Source of the DNA: a virus
Strand: one strand, 5' to 3'
DNA length: 25,998 nt
Virus record (IMG/VR): IMGVR_UViG_3300020197_000143
Coordinates: 1 to 25,998 of that record
In this document: piece after piece, positions 1 through 8,206 of the stretch
Layout of the letters: each line of letters starts with the position of its first letter
How positions within the stretch are numbered: position 1 is the first letter of the stretch
Notes under the pieces: generated by a model
What the model saw: the letters and a program-made list of their open reading frames with translations, nothing else
Told to the model about the DNA's origin: nothing
Database searches by the model: none
Program-made: the position numbers and the translations under genes

Positions 1-992
1 TCCTGCATTTCGCGATTAGCCCACGGGCTGCCCGGGTTCCCCGGGTTCCCCGTGCTCATCGCGGGACCGGTGTTCGGGTTCTGCCCACCACCGCTCTTGC
101 TCTGACCGGGGCTGTAGCCCTCGAACATCGGGTTCTGGGACGGCGGAAGGCCGCCCTGCACACCCGGAGGCGTCGGACCCGGCAAACCCGGATCGTCCGG
201 TCCATTCGCCCCCGGCGGGCGATACCAGTACTGACCGTTGCGCGAGCGCGGCACCGGCCACGAGGTGTTGAAGCGGTTGCGCCACGTCTCAGCGGTGCCG
301 CCCTGACTGATGAACCGTTCCTCTGCCCGCTGCCGCCTCACTGCATCTTCAGCGGCCAGCACGGCCTTTATCGCATTCGACTTGGAACGCTGGTCGGGGC
401 CGTTCCGTACCTTCTCGTATTCCGCCCACGCCGCCGCATATTGCGGTGACGCCATGAGATTTGCCTTCCGATCCGCACCGCGCTGCTTCGCATCCGCATC
501 GTAGCGAGCCTGCTCCTCGGCGCTCGGTTCCGGCACGAAGTACTCCGGGTACTTCGTCGGATCTGGCGTATAGATCGGCTTGCCGTTTGCGTTTTCCGGC
601 ATCCCATACTTGCCATATGGCTTCGGAACCCAGTTGTTGTTCTCGTCACGACGGTAGTAGTTCGGGTTCCAGTTACCCGAAGCGGAACCTGGCTCGTGCC
701 AGATTCGCTCGTTCGGATCGCCCGTGCGCGAACCACCCGGCGGCGTCCGTGACCAAGGGCGAAGTGGGTTGAGATTGGGCATGTCCGCCCACTGCTCGTT
801 GGTGTAGTCCCAGACGTTCCCCCCACCCGGCGGCGGCGGCTTGTTCGGCGTCTTGGAGTACGACGGCTTCGGAGTTGGCTTGCCGCGCCCGGTGCTGTCG
901 ATCTCGCGATCCGTACCCGCATCGGGGTTACGCGCGAAGCTCGCTCTCGCTGTCGGGTTGTAACGGTTCGCGTTCGTGCTTCTGATAGCCAT
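1..992 (-). CDS. Asn/Pro-rich hypothetical virion-region protein, C-terminus outside window
   Basis: An ATG at 992 opens a frame with no stop down to base 1, at least 330 residues, so the 3' end is missing. A good ribosome site (AGGAGA, 6 bases before the ATG) supports the start. The N-terminus is basic and disordered-looking (MAIRSTNANRYNPTARAS), followed by Pro/Gly/Asn-rich sequence with many Trp and Tyr. A helical, charged middle section (about residues 175-245, rich in Ala, Glu, Arg, Lys) separates this from a second Gly/Pro/Asn-rich tail near the window edge. I recognise no family. It starts 14 bases after the stop of another low-complexity gene, at the end of the structural block, so an accessory virion or ejected protein is possible. 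That role is inferred from position only. Confidence 0.75.
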   Translation of the reverse strand, partial: MAIRSTNANRYNPTARASFARNPDAGTDREIDSTGRGKPTPKPSYSKTPNKPPPPGGGNVWDYTNEQWADMPNLNPLRPWSRTPPGGSRTGDPNERIWHEPGSASGNWNPNYYRRDENNNWVPKPYGKYGMPENANGKPIYTPDPTKYPEYFVPEPSAEEQARYDADAKQRGADRKANLMASPQYAAAWAEYEKVRNGPDQRSKSNAIKAVLAAEDAVRRQRAEERFISQGGTAETWRNRFNTSWPVPRSRNGQYWYRPPGANGPDDPGLPGPTPPGVQGGLPPSQNPMFEGYSPGQSKSGGGQNPNTGPAMSTGNPGNPGSPWANREMQ

Positions 993-1005
993 GTCAGTTC
1001 TCCTG

Positions 1006-2247
1006 TCAGGCGTACGCGCCCGTACCCACCATGCCCTGAATGAACCCACCCGGCCCGCGCGTCCACTGCTGCATCATCGGGTTCGCAGCAGCGCCGAACT
1101 GACGCGGATCCTTGTAGGCGTAGTCCCCGTAGCCGGCGTACGCCTCGGGGCTCATCGACTTCCAGCCGCCCATCGCGCCGACACCGTCCTGCGCGGACGG
1201 GTCGTAGTGGAAGTACATCGACGGGTCGCCCTCGCGCTGAAACACGTTCTGGTTGCCCGTCGAGCTAGGCACGAGCCTGCCCCACTGCGTCTCGAACATG
1301 TTGCCCATCGAGGTCGGGGTGGTGAGTGGGTTCCAGCCGCCCATCTGCGGCGTCGCAGGCGGTGCGCTCGGGTTGTACGGAGACGGACGCCCTTGCCGCT
1401 GGGACCGCAATGCACCAGCGGCGTTGATCTCCTGCATCTGCTGCGGCGTGGGTGGAGGAACCAGGGCAGCATGTCCCATACCACCGCCCACGCCGCCTCC
1501 GGTCTGCCAGCCGGCGTAACCGCCGCCGGGATTGCCGAACCCGTTGCCAAACATCCCGCCCCACGGGTTGAAGCCACCCTGCATCCCACCACCGGGACCG
1601 CCGAAACCGTTGCCGCCCATGCCGCTATCCAATAGCGCCTGATTCGGATTCGTGTTCGCCCACTGCTGACCCCAGTTACCGCGCTGCCCCGGCGGCAGAT
1701 TCGGCACCATGTTGCCCATGCCGCCCCACGGGTTGAACCCCGGCTCGCGCATCCCGGCGTAGTTGCCGCCAGCGGGCTCTGCCATCTGGCTGTAGTCCAT
1801 ACCGTTCGCCCGGTACGGTGCATTCTGCGCTGCCATCGCGGCGCGGCGTGCCATGTACTGCGGGTCCATCGGGCTACCGCCCTGCTGATAACTGGCCTGC
1901 GCGTTCGGGTCGTAGCTACCATCGCGCTTCGCCTGCCGGCGCTCCTGCCGCCACCCCATGCCCGCTCGGTTCGCACCCGTCGCGTTCGGATCGCCCATGT
2001 TGCCCTGCAGCCTGTCCATCCGACCCTGCAGCCTGTCCATGCGACCCTGAATACCCGCATGCTGATCGGACCCAGCACCCTTGTACTGCTCCTGCAGGTT
2101 GTACATCCGGTCCTGCATGTTCCCCATGCGGTTCTGCTGGTTCGCAAGCTGCCCCTGCTGCTCACGCCGGGATGCTCGCCAGCCCATTCCAGCCCGATTC
2201 GCGCCGAATGCGCCCTGATTCATCATGTTAGGGTCGTACATGCTCAC
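1006..2247 (-). CDS. Gly/Met/Gln/Asn-rich repetitive protein, 413 aa
   Basis: A GTG start at 2247 overlaps the stop of the upstream gene as GTGA. The protein is low complexity with internal repeats. ANRAGMGWR occurs at about residues 17 and 92, GRMDRLQ is repeated in tandem around residues 67-80, and FNPWGGM recurs in the middle. A Met/Gln/Arg N-terminal third with heptad-like spacing suggests a coiled coil; the middle is a Gly/Asn/Phe-rich disordered segment; the last 100 residues are more ordered (Tyr, Trp, Asp). No known domain is recognised. The position after the large tail protein suggests a virion-associated or DNA-ejection protein, but the sequence alone does not prove this. The antisense and shifted frames here are long only because of the base composition. 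Confidence 0.75.
   Translation of the reverse strand: MSMYDPNMMNQGAFGANRAGMGWRASRREQQGQLANQQNRMGNMQDRMYNLQEQYKGAGSDQHAGIQGRMDRLQGRMDRLQGNMGDPNATGANRAGMGWRQERRQAKRDGSYDPNAQASYQQGGSPMDPQYMARRAAMAAQNAPYRANGMDYSQMAEPAGGNYAGMREPGFNPWGGMGNMVPNLPPGQRGNWGQQWANTNPNQALLDSGMGGNGFGGPGGGMQGGFNPWGGMFGNGFGNPGGGYAGWQTGGGVGGGMGHAALVPPPTPQQMQEINAAGALRSQRQGRPSPYNPSAPPATPQMGGWNPLTTPTSMGNMFETQWGRLVPSSTGNQNVFQREGDPSMYFHYDPSAQDGVGAMGGWKSMSPEAYAGYGDYAYKDPRQFGAAANPMMQQWTRGPGGFIQGMVGTGAYA
2003..2050 (-). repeat. 21-base tandem repeat inside a coding gene
   Basis: Two near-identical 21-base units (2003-2023 and 2024-2044) are followed by the first bases of a third. They differ at one base and encode the heptapeptide GRMDRLQ twice, continuing as GNM. 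The repeat is in frame, so slippage would change heptad number without breaking the gene. Confidence 0.85.
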
Positions 2248-4328
2248 TCCGAGATTGAAGACTCGCTGAGTTCAGTCTTGGGCTCATTCCCTTGATGCTC
2301 AGTAAGGTCACAAACGATGTCGTGAATGCGAAACGGTGCCTGCTTGTACGACGCCGTCGTCGCAGCACTCGTCAGAGCGTTGGAAAACACCAGCTTGAAC
2401 TGCCGACCGTGCGCTCGCGGTGTGAACCGGCGCACGAAAAACGGCGGCTGTCGGTCCACGCCCACCGTCGTCGCCTGCGCCGACGTGCTCGCGTACACCG
2501 TGCCAACATCGGCCTCGTCGGCGTACCCGTTGTAATCCACGTACACCTGACAGCGCAGCCACCAGTTGCCACCAGACACGTCCGAGATCGGCTCGAACTT
2601 AGCGCCACTCACCGGACCACGCTCGATCGTCTCAACAGCCCGCAAATGCTTGCGGTTGGTGCTGCCGAAGTCCAGCCACGGCGTCTCCACCTGCGCGTAC
2701 ACCGTTACGTCGCTGCCCGAAGTCTCGGGCGTCAGGTGCGATGCGTCCTTGCCCTTCGTTCGGTTCGTGATCGCGACAATCGTCCCGTCCATGCGAGACG
2801 CGGCGAGATACCTCGGGATCGCCCCCGAGGTCTCAAGCGTGGCGAACCCACCGCCATACGTCGCAGGGCGATCCTCGAACCAGTACCGCTCGTTCACGTA
2901 GTCGAAAACAAAGACGGTGCCATAATTCTGCGTCTGGTCACCGCTCGTGTACGTGATGGTCTCTGCCGCAGGCAGCGCCGCAGACGGACGGGTGCCGCCG
3001 TACCAGTAGATGCGCCCATAGACCGGGTCGTGAAGCACGATACCAGTCCCGGTGTTCGACCCGATGAACTGGCGCGTCATCAACTCGCGGTAGACCTCCC
3101 GCGCGATCAGCGTGACGCGATTCCCGTCGAACACAGCAGGGCCACGCTGCGTCCAGATGTAGTGGACGCCATTCGCCACGACGACACGGTTGCTCGGCTT
3201 GCGCGCCCTGGTGCCGATGCCCTGTTCGTTCTCACGGAACGAGAACGCAGGTGTCCCACCTGTCGCGTTGCCAACAATCTGCGAGTCCTCCCGGTGAATC
3301 ACTATCGAGTCTTGAAGCGTCTTGATCTCGTTGATCGAGTTGCCAACGCCGCTGAACGTCACGAAGTTCGGCGCGGCAGTCTGCCCCTGAATCCCCGTGT
3401 GCCACTTCAGGCAGTCGCCAGCCTGCGAGTACCACACCGTCCGCGCGCCGCAGCACCCGTTCGGGTCAGTAGCGTACGCAATCCACAGCCTGCCCTTGTA
3501 GACCGTCGCCCAGACACCACGCGGGATGAGCAGATCGTCGGCTGTGTCGCTGCCAATCTGCGAAGGAGTCCCAAGCGCCGTGTTGTAGAAGATCAGACGC
3601 TTCGGCGCGGAGGTCGCGTCTACATCAATCGCAACCGGCACGCCGACGTTCGACGTGATGATAAGCAGCCGGTTCCCACCAGTAACCGCCGGGGACGATG
3701 TGTGGACACCTGCCGCAGCATAGGTGACCAACTGCTCGAAGATGAAAGCGGACCCACGGAACGAGCCACTGGTACTGTGCGTCGCCTGCGTCCCGGTCGT
3801 ATCCCGCGCCAGCATGTCAATGTAACGGAACGTGGTCGAGCCAGTCGTGCCCTCGTACGGACGCTCAAGCGTGATCGTCCATGGGCCGACGCCCGTTACC
3901 GCAGTCACCCTGTACACCGAGTCGGTAAACCCGCTCGACCCGCCGAGCATCAACTGCCCGACGACCGGCGTGTACGTCGCGATAGATGCCGAAGTGCTGT
4001 TGTTGGTGAAGGTGGTGCTACCGCTACCAGTAGCGCTGTACAGCGGGGACACCTGCTGCGCGCTGCGCGACCAGAGCAACGCATAATACTCGTTGCAGAT
4101 GATCGTCATGTCGGTGTCGCGATCTACGTCGAAGATCCAGCGCCAGATGGTCGAGCCGTAGCGCACGGCGACCTTCTCCTCGCCCTTGCGCGTCCACCAC
4201 TCGCCATCCATGCACTCGACGTTGTAGGCTCCACCGCGCATGATCGTGCCCATCTCACGATCCGTGGTGCGCTGGCCGCTGACGCCGAGGAGCGGCCCGA
4301 GTGGGACTCTACGCGACTGACGGGGCAT
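2244..4328 (-). CDS. Large beta-rich tail hub/nozzle-like protein, 694 aa
   Basis: The ATG at 4328 overlaps the upstream stop as TGATG, which fixes the start. The 694-residue product is rich in Thr, Ser, Gly, Val and aromatic residues and has repeated beta-strand-like blocks such as RLWIAYATDPNG, VHYIWTQRGPAVF and GRIYWYGGTRP. These resemble blades of a beta-propeller. The N-terminus is basic (MPRQSRRVPLGPLLGVSG). Proteins of this size and build, placed after the head-tail adaptor, are typical of podoviral tail nozzle, hub or DNA-stabilisation proteins (P22 gp10-like role). I infer that role from position, length and strand pattern, with no diagnostic motif. It could instead be a baseplate or receptor-binding component. 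Confidence 0.8.
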   Translation of the reverse strand: MPRQSRRVPLGPLLGVSGQRTTDREMGTIMRGGAYNVECMDGEWWTRKGEEKVAVRYGSTIWRWIFDVDRDTDMTIICNEYYALLWSRSAQQVSPLYSATGSGSTTFTNNSTSASIATYTPVVGQLMLGGSSGFTDSVYRVTAVTGVGPWTITLERPYEGTTGSTTFRYIDMLARDTTGTQATHSTSGSFRGSAFIFEQLVTYAAAGVHTSSPAVTGGNRLLIITSNVGVPVAIDVDATSAPKRLIFYNTALGTPSQIGSDTADDLLIPRGVWATVYKGRLWIAYATDPNGCCGARTVWYSQAGDCLKWHTGIQGQTAAPNFVTFSGVGNSINEIKTLQDSIVIHREDSQIVGNATGGTPAFSFRENEQGIGTRARKPSNRVVVANGVHYIWTQRGPAVFDGNRVTLIAREVYRELMTRQFIGSNTGTGIVLHDPVYGRIYWYGGTRPSAALPAAETITYTSGDQTQNYGTVFVFDYVNERYWFEDRPATYGGGFATLETSGAIPRYLAASRMDGTIVAITNRTKGKDASHLTPETSGSDVTVYAQVETPWLDFGSTNRKHLRAVETIERGPVSGAKFEPISDVSGGNWWLRCQVYVDYNGYADEADVGTVYASTSAQATTVGVDRQPPFFVRRFTPRAHGRQFKLVFSNALTSAATTASYKQAPFRIHDIVCDLTEHQGNEPKTELSESSISE

Positions 4329-4804
4329 CAGGTGCTCTCCTCGACGCCCCAGACAACGCCCGTGAAGCGAATGACTCCCGAGCCGATGTCGTTGCCCGCA
4401 GCCACCCGCAATACGGTATCCACCGCAGAGCCGCGAACACCCTCGTGCAATTGGCACACGAACGGGCCGCTACTACCCGTCAGTATAGTGCCAATAGCGT
4501 CCGTCGCGCCGTACGCCCCGATGGGAGCCACGGTGGGCGTGCCTGTGCCAGAATCCTGAAAATACAATGCGTGCGCCGAGGCTGACGCGAGCACCGTGCG
4601 GACGACGGCGGTGATTGCGAACCCGCGCAGCACGTAGCGTCGCCCGGTCTGCGGCGTCCACACCGTCGCCGTATTCGTCCCGGTGATGCTCGACTGGAAG
4701 CTCTGGTACACGTTACGCCCGGTGCCACCCTCCAGCATAGTGACCTGAACCTGACCAGCGAGGACACCCGCCAGCCGGTTCAGCGCGTCGACGATCGTGT
4801 CCAC
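4328..4804 (-). CDS. Small beta-rich structural protein, 158 aa
   Basis: It starts with GTG at 4804 directly after the upstream stop (TGA-GTG) and ends overlapping the next ATG. A short helical N-terminus (MDTIVDALNRLAGVLAG) precedes a Thr/Val/Gly-rich beta-sandwich-like body containing RRYVLRGFAI and a Gly/Ser-rich end. The layout resembles two other small beta-rich proteins in the block (at 15147-15560 and 5911-6387). Its place between the adaptor and the tail hub suggests a head-tail joining or decoration protein. No specific family is recognised. Confidence 0.75.
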   Translation of the reverse strand: MDTIVDALNRLAGVLAGQVQVTMLEGGTGRNVYQSFQSSITGTNTATVWTPQTGRRYVLRGFAITAVVRTVLASASAHALYFQDSGTGTPTVAPIGAYGATDAIGTILTGSSGPFVCQLHEGVRGSAVDTVLRVAAGNDIGSGVIRFTGVVWGVEEST

Positions 4805-5533
4805 TCAGACCCACCCGTACGGGGGAATCCGCGCGCCAATGTCCCAACCAGGCAGACCAGGGCTAGGACGCCCGGCCACCGTGCTGATTCGCATGGTCGA
4901 CCGCGACCGCGACATGCGCCGCCGGTCTACGCTCACCGCCTTGCGGAGCTCCGTCTCGTAAGCCTGCTGCCACTGCGCGTAGAGCTCGGGCTCGTCGTAG
5001 TAGAGGAACCCGCGCGCCGTGACGCCAAACTCCAGCAGCTTCGGCCAGTACAGCGTCACGAAGTTCGTGCTGCTGTCGCTACCCGCACCCGTGGCGATCT
5101 CTGCCGGGTACTCCCAGACGCGCTCGCGGATCGCGTACGTGTCGTCGGGGATCGGGCGCAGCACGTAGCCATCGCCATCGCGCGCCCAGCAGCGGGGGAA
5201 GCCCTCGTTCTGCTCCGTCCAGACCGTGTGGTCGTGGATCACCTCCAGAGTCACCTCGGGGATGATCTGGTAGTCCTGCCCGCTCGCGTAGCGAATGGCG
5301 ATCCACTGGCAGTCCTTGTGCGTGGTCGGGTTTTGCCAAGTGTAGTCCGCATCGCTCGCAGTCAGCGTGCGGGTGCGCGTGAACTCCATGCCGGTCCAGC
5401 TATGGTCGGCGCAGATGTCCTCGCGGATGACGTAGTTGATCCAGCCGTCTACGTCGGAGTCTTCAGTGCTCGTCACCCCGGATCGACCGAGGTTTCGCTG
5501 CACTCTGCCCCGAATTTCCCCTCTGGTCGCCAA
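4805..5533 (-). CDS. Head-tail adaptor (connector) protein, 242 aa
   Basis: The best start is TTG at 5533, giving MATRGEIRGRVQRNLGR, a typical opening for short helical connector proteins that bind the portal ring; AGGG lies a few bases upstream. Residues about 1-60 look helical with WINYVIRED. The middle is beta-rich and aromatic (YQIIPEVTLEVIHDH, YVLRPIPDDTYAIRERVWEYP), followed by helical FLYYDEPELYAQWQQAYETEL and a basic Arg/Ser-rich stretch. This order matches phage head-tail connector or tail-tubular-A-like adaptors. The start overlaps the 3' end of the preceding 60-aa gene by 71 bases, which is long for this phage. If the start is later, the conserved-looking N-terminus would be lost. 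Confidence 0.8.
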   Translation of the reverse strand: MATRGEIRGRVQRNLGRSGVTSTEDSDVDGWINYVIREDICADHSWTGMEFTRTRTLTASDADYTWQNPTTHKDCQWIAIRYASGQDYQIIPEVTLEVIHDHTVWTEQNEGFPRCWARDGDGYVLRPIPDDTYAIRERVWEYPAEIATGAGSDSSTNFVTLYWPKLLEFGVTARGFLYYDEPELYAQWQQAYETELRKAVSVDRRRMSRSRSTMRISTVAGRPSPGLPGWDIGARIPPYGWV

Positions 5534-5645
5534 CGGTGCGGTACCCTTGCTTCACCCACTGACGCAGGTGATCGTTGCGGTCCCGGCGAGCGTCCGTTTG
5601 CGGCCCCGGACGCTTCTTGCCGAGCGCCTCTGAAAACTGACTCAC
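5463..5645 (-). CDS. Small basic hypothetical protein, 60 aa
   Basis: A GTG at 5645 overlaps the upstream stop as GTGA. The product is hydrophilic and basic (SEALGKKRPGPQTDARRDRN) with no membrane segment. Its last 24 codons are shared, in another frame, with the start of the head-tail adaptor. No family is recognised. The coupling overlap is the main evidence that it is translated. Confidence 0.55.
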   Translation of the reverse strand: MSQFSEALGKKRPGPQTDARRDRNDHLRQWVKQGYRTVGDQRGNSGQSAAKPRSIRGDEH

Positions 5646-5911
5646 ATGCCCTCTGCGCCGGGCTTCCTCGGCTGCTGCCGCTCATACGGACTATTGCCCG
5701 TGTTCGGGCTACCGATCGGCGACCGACGCACGATGGCCGTGCCTTGGCCCACGCGCGCGGCCTTCGCACCCTCGGACGTGGTGCTCGGACCCGAGCGGAG
5801 GCCGTCGCCGGGATAGGACTTCCCGGCGAGCGACCCCGCCCGCGCCTTCGCACGCATGTCCTGATACGTCGAGCCAGGGCGCGAACCCTGCTTGCCCAGG
5901 TCGTTCGTCAT
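5642..5911 (-). CDS. Small disordered Gly/Ser/Arg-rich protein, 89 aa
   Basis: The ATG at 5911 overlaps the upstream stop as TGATG, so it is coupled to the 158-aa gene before it. The product (MTNDLGKQGSRPGSTYQDMR at the N-terminus) is rich in Gly, Ser, Pro and Arg and looks disordered, with no motif I can name. It lies between the major capsid region and the adaptor, so a minor head protein is plausible. Confidence 0.6.
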   Translation of the reverse strand: MTNDLGKQGSRPGSTYQDMRAKARAGSLAGKSYPGDGLRSGPSTTSEGAKAARVGQGTAIVRRSPIGSPNTGNSPYERQQPRKPGAEGM

Positions 5912-6387
5912 CAGGTCGCCGTCATGGCTCCGTAGCTGATCGTCCCCGCACCACCCGACACCGCCTTGGTGCTGGTCGTGGTGAACGCCCGCTGCGGATT
6001 CAGGTTGTCGCCGTCGTAGTGGTAGCCGATAAGCGCGAAGTACACGGTACCCGTCCCGGTCGAATTGCCACAAAGAATGTGGCAGCCTTCGCCCGAGTTG
6101 AACAGCGTGTCCGCGATGGCCGCCGTCGACACGCGCCGCTCCGAGCCGACCGCAAGGCCAGACGGGACGACGAACGTACCGATATTGACCGCGCTCGTGG
6201 TCTGTCCGGGGACAACACGACGAGTGACCGTCATGGTCTCGTCGGCAGTCGCCGTAACAACGCTCACGAACACACGGATCTCCAGCAGCTTGAAGTGCCG
6301 CGCGAAGATCACCTCGACCGCGTTCGCACCCGAGATGTCCATGGTCCCGGTCGTGTACTGTGCCGGAATGCTGTAACCTTCAGCCAT
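5911..6387 (-). CDS. Small beta-rich head/decoration-like protein, 158 aa
   Basis: It has an ATG start at 6387 with a strong TTAGGAGA ribosome site, the first clear one after the capsid gene, as expected for an abundant protein. The sequence is almost entirely beta-like (alternating Val, Thr, Ala), for example FKLLEIRVFVSVVTATADET and TVTRRVVPGQTTSAV, with two Cys near residues 115-120 in a GEGCHILCGNSTGTG turn. Position right after the major capsid gene and beta-sandwich character suggest a capsid decoration or head-stabilising protein. This is inference, since no named family is recognised. Confidence 0.75.
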   Translation of the reverse strand: MAEGYSIPAQYTTGTMDISGANAVEVIFARHFKLLEIRVFVSVVTATADETMTVTRRVVPGQTTSAVNIGTFVVPSGLAVGSERRVSTAAIADTLFNSGEGCHILCGNSTGTGTVYFALIGYHYDGDNLNPQRAFTTTSTKAVSGGAGTISYGAMTAT

Positions 6388-6415
6388 TGTATTCTCCTAA
6401 GCCCCTTCCCGGCTA

Positions 6416-7390
6416 TCAGTTCGCGGTGCCGCGAATCTTCACGATCCGGTTGTCACCATCGGTGCTGAAATCCCAGATGCACTTGAACCCGCCGAGGTAG
6501 TACCAAGCGAGCGCCATGTCTCGTCCGAAGTCGCCGGGGATGCCCTCGCGGATCTCCTCGGGCGTCGCGACACACTCCATGACCGCGTCGGCACCGAAGA
6601 TGACCGCCTCACCCTTGAAGCCGTTGATGGTCGACGCGAGGTGGTTGTCCTCGATGCAGCGACCAGTGTAGATGCGGCCCGTCTCGCCAGAGAACAGCTT
6701 CTCCGGGTCGCCGTAGTACTGCGCCTTCTCCCAATCGGGATCGTCCTTCAGGGCGCGCAGCGAGTCGACACCGCCGATGCAGATGTAGTTCACGCCGTCC
6801 CACGGCGGAACCTGCTTGCCGGTGCTGCCGCCGTAGCGGCCCTTCTTCAAGGCGTCGATGATGTTCTTGTAGTCCCAGAGCTGCCAGTCGCGCGTGGCCG
6901 CATTGGACGGCACCGCATTGTTGAAAGTCCAGTCGTACGTCGGAGTGTCGATCGCGCCGCGCGGCGTGTACGCAACGTCGGTGTCGTCGAACTGGTCCCA
7001 CGCTCGCCAGTCGAGCGCCTTGACCATGTCGTCGGTCAGCGTCGAACTGATCGGGTCGCGGACCTCGAACTCCGAAAAGGTCTCGAACTCCTCTTCCCAC
7101 GGGATGGCGTAGCCAGACGGCAGAGCGACACACTCGCCCTGGAACGTCTCGAAGCGCCCGCGCGGAATCGGCTGCCCGATACCGATGATGCGTCCACCGA
7201 TCGCGCTGCCCGATGCGTCGCTCTTCTTGTTGAAGAGGAGCTTCTGGCCGCTGCGCTTGCCGTACTGCGGGTCCTTGTCGCAGAACTGGCGATAGCGAAC
7301 CATCGGCTGGCCCATCGCGCGGAACTTGCGCGACAGGGTGTTGTTGCTGAAAAACCTTTCAGCAGAGTTGTTCCAAGAGAGTCCTGCCAC
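6416..7390 (-). CDS. Major capsid protein, N4-gp56-like (HK97 fold), 324 aa
   Basis: It starts at GTG 7390 (GTG GCA GGA CTC). The product is 324 residues, a usual length for HK97-fold capsid subunits without a protease domain. The N-terminal arm contains MGQPMVRYRQFCDKD. The middle carries a helical spine-like run (SSTLTDDMVKALDWRAWDQF). The C-terminal half shows YICIGGVDSLRALKDDPDWE, then a GEAVIFGADAVME strand and DMALAWYYLGGFKCIWDFST, an order like N4-gp56 family capsids. It follows a Gln-rich scaffold-like gene, which supports the call. The ribosome site is weak (AGG overlapping the GTG), so a start at Met26 is possible but would remove part of the arm. Confidence 0.85.
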   Translation of the reverse strand: MAGLSWNNSAERFFSNNTLSRKFRAMGQPMVRYRQFCDKDPQYGKRSGQKLLFNKKSDASGSAIGGRIIGIGQPIPRGRFETFQGECVALPSGYAIPWEEEFETFSEFEVRDPISSTLTDDMVKALDWRAWDQFDDTDVAYTPRGAIDTPTYDWTFNNAVPSNAATRDWQLWDYKNIIDALKKGRYGGSTGKQVPPWDGVNYICIGGVDSLRALKDDPDWEKAQYYGDPEKLFSGETGRIYTGRCIEDNHLASTINGFKGEAVIFGADAVMECVATPEEIREGIPGDFGRDMALAWYYLGGFKCIWDFSTDGDNRIVKIRGTAN

Positions 7391-7458
7391 CTGTCATATG
7401 CCACCCGTGGTGCCCTACGGTTAGACTTCCGCGACTCGACGAAGCCACGCCAACGCCC
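7391..7458. other. Intergenic gap between scaffold and capsid genes
   Basis: These 68 bases separate two genes of an otherwise overlapping series. I see no strong promoter or terminator. The capsid gene may need its own leader for high expression. Confidence 0.4.
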
Positions 7459-8205
7459 TTAGGCGCTCCTCTTAAGTACAACTCGCGACGCGCGATCCTT
7501 CGCCGCCGCCCGATACTCGGGCGTGTCGATGTTGTGCCACATCCGTCTCGCCCGAGACTGCTCATGCTCTGCCATCGCCTCGATCAGCACGTCCTTCGAC
7601 GACAGTCTCTCGGGGCCGTTGTCCATCAGGCCGTCCTGTGCCATCGGCGGGAACGCCATGTTGCCCGGCGCACCAGCCGCCTGCCGCGCACCGCGCTTCT
7701 GCCGCTCCTCTGCCATGCGCTGCTGCTTGGACGACTCCGCAAGCTGCCCGCGAACCTGCTCCGCTGCCCAATTGGCACGCGCGGACGGGTCGGCGTTCGG
7801 GTCGGTCTGCGAGAAGTACCGCGCGACCTCGCCCTGCCACGCCTGCAGGTCTCCGTTGTGGCCGTAGAACTGTCCCCAGAACGCCTGCGCCATCGCCTGC
7901 TGCTCGCGGGCAAGTTGGTCCTTCTGGATCTCCGACATGATCTCGTCGCGCGCCTGCTTCTTGGCGATTGCGACGACCTCTGCCGTGTACCGACGCGGGT
8001 TGCCGATGATCTCCTCGCGGAGCTTTTCGTCGACATCCGGCGGGAGATTGGGCTGCTGCGGCTGCGCGGTCTGCGCCTTCGCCGCTAGCTGCTGCTTCAG
8101 GTTCGCGACCTCGTTCGCCTGCGCCTGCGCGAACTGAGCGACCTGCTGCTGGAACTGCATGAAGTCGTCCCGAGAAATGGCCTCGGGCTGCGCTACCTCC
8201 GACAC
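7459..8205 (-). CDS. Scaffolding protein candidate, 248 aa
   Basis: A GTG at 8205 follows the upstream stop by one base. The product is highly charged and Gln/Ala-rich with no Cys. It has a long helical N-terminus (FMQFQQQVAQFAQAQANEVA), a Pro/Gln linker, further coiled-coil-like helices (IIGNPRRYTAEVVAIAKKQA) and a basic C-terminus (DRASRVVLKRSA). Composition, size and location immediately before the major capsid gene match phage scaffolding proteins, which nucleate procapsids through a basic C-terminal helix-loop-helix. No protease motif is visible, so it is probably a removable or reusable scaffold. Confidence 0.75.
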   Translation of the reverse strand: MSEVAQPEAISRDDFMQFQQQVAQFAQAQANEVANLKQQLAAKAQTAQPQQPNLPPDVDEKLREEIIGNPRRYTAEVVAIAKKQARDEIMSEIQKDQLAREQQAMAQAFWGQFYGHNGDLQAWQGEVARYFSQTDPNADPSARANWAAEQVRGQLAESSKQQRMAEERQKRGARQAAGAPGNMAFPPMAQDGLMDNGPERLSSKDVLIEAMAEHEQSRARRMWHNIDTPEYRAAAKDRASRVVLKRSA

Positions 8206-8206
8206 T

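Noticed and set aside
1152-2165. Shifted minus-strand frame within the Gly-rich gene
   Set aside because: Arg/Thr/Cys/Trp-rich out-of-frame product; the coupled GTG frame is better supported.
2292-4559. Long open frame on the plus strand opposite the tail-hub gene
   Set aside because: The product is Arg/Val/Ala/Asp-rich without domain character and mirrors the GC-rich third positions of the real minus-strand gene.
6641-7462. Plus-strand frame opposite the capsid gene
   Set aside because: Codon mirror of the capsid gene; no motif or start signal.
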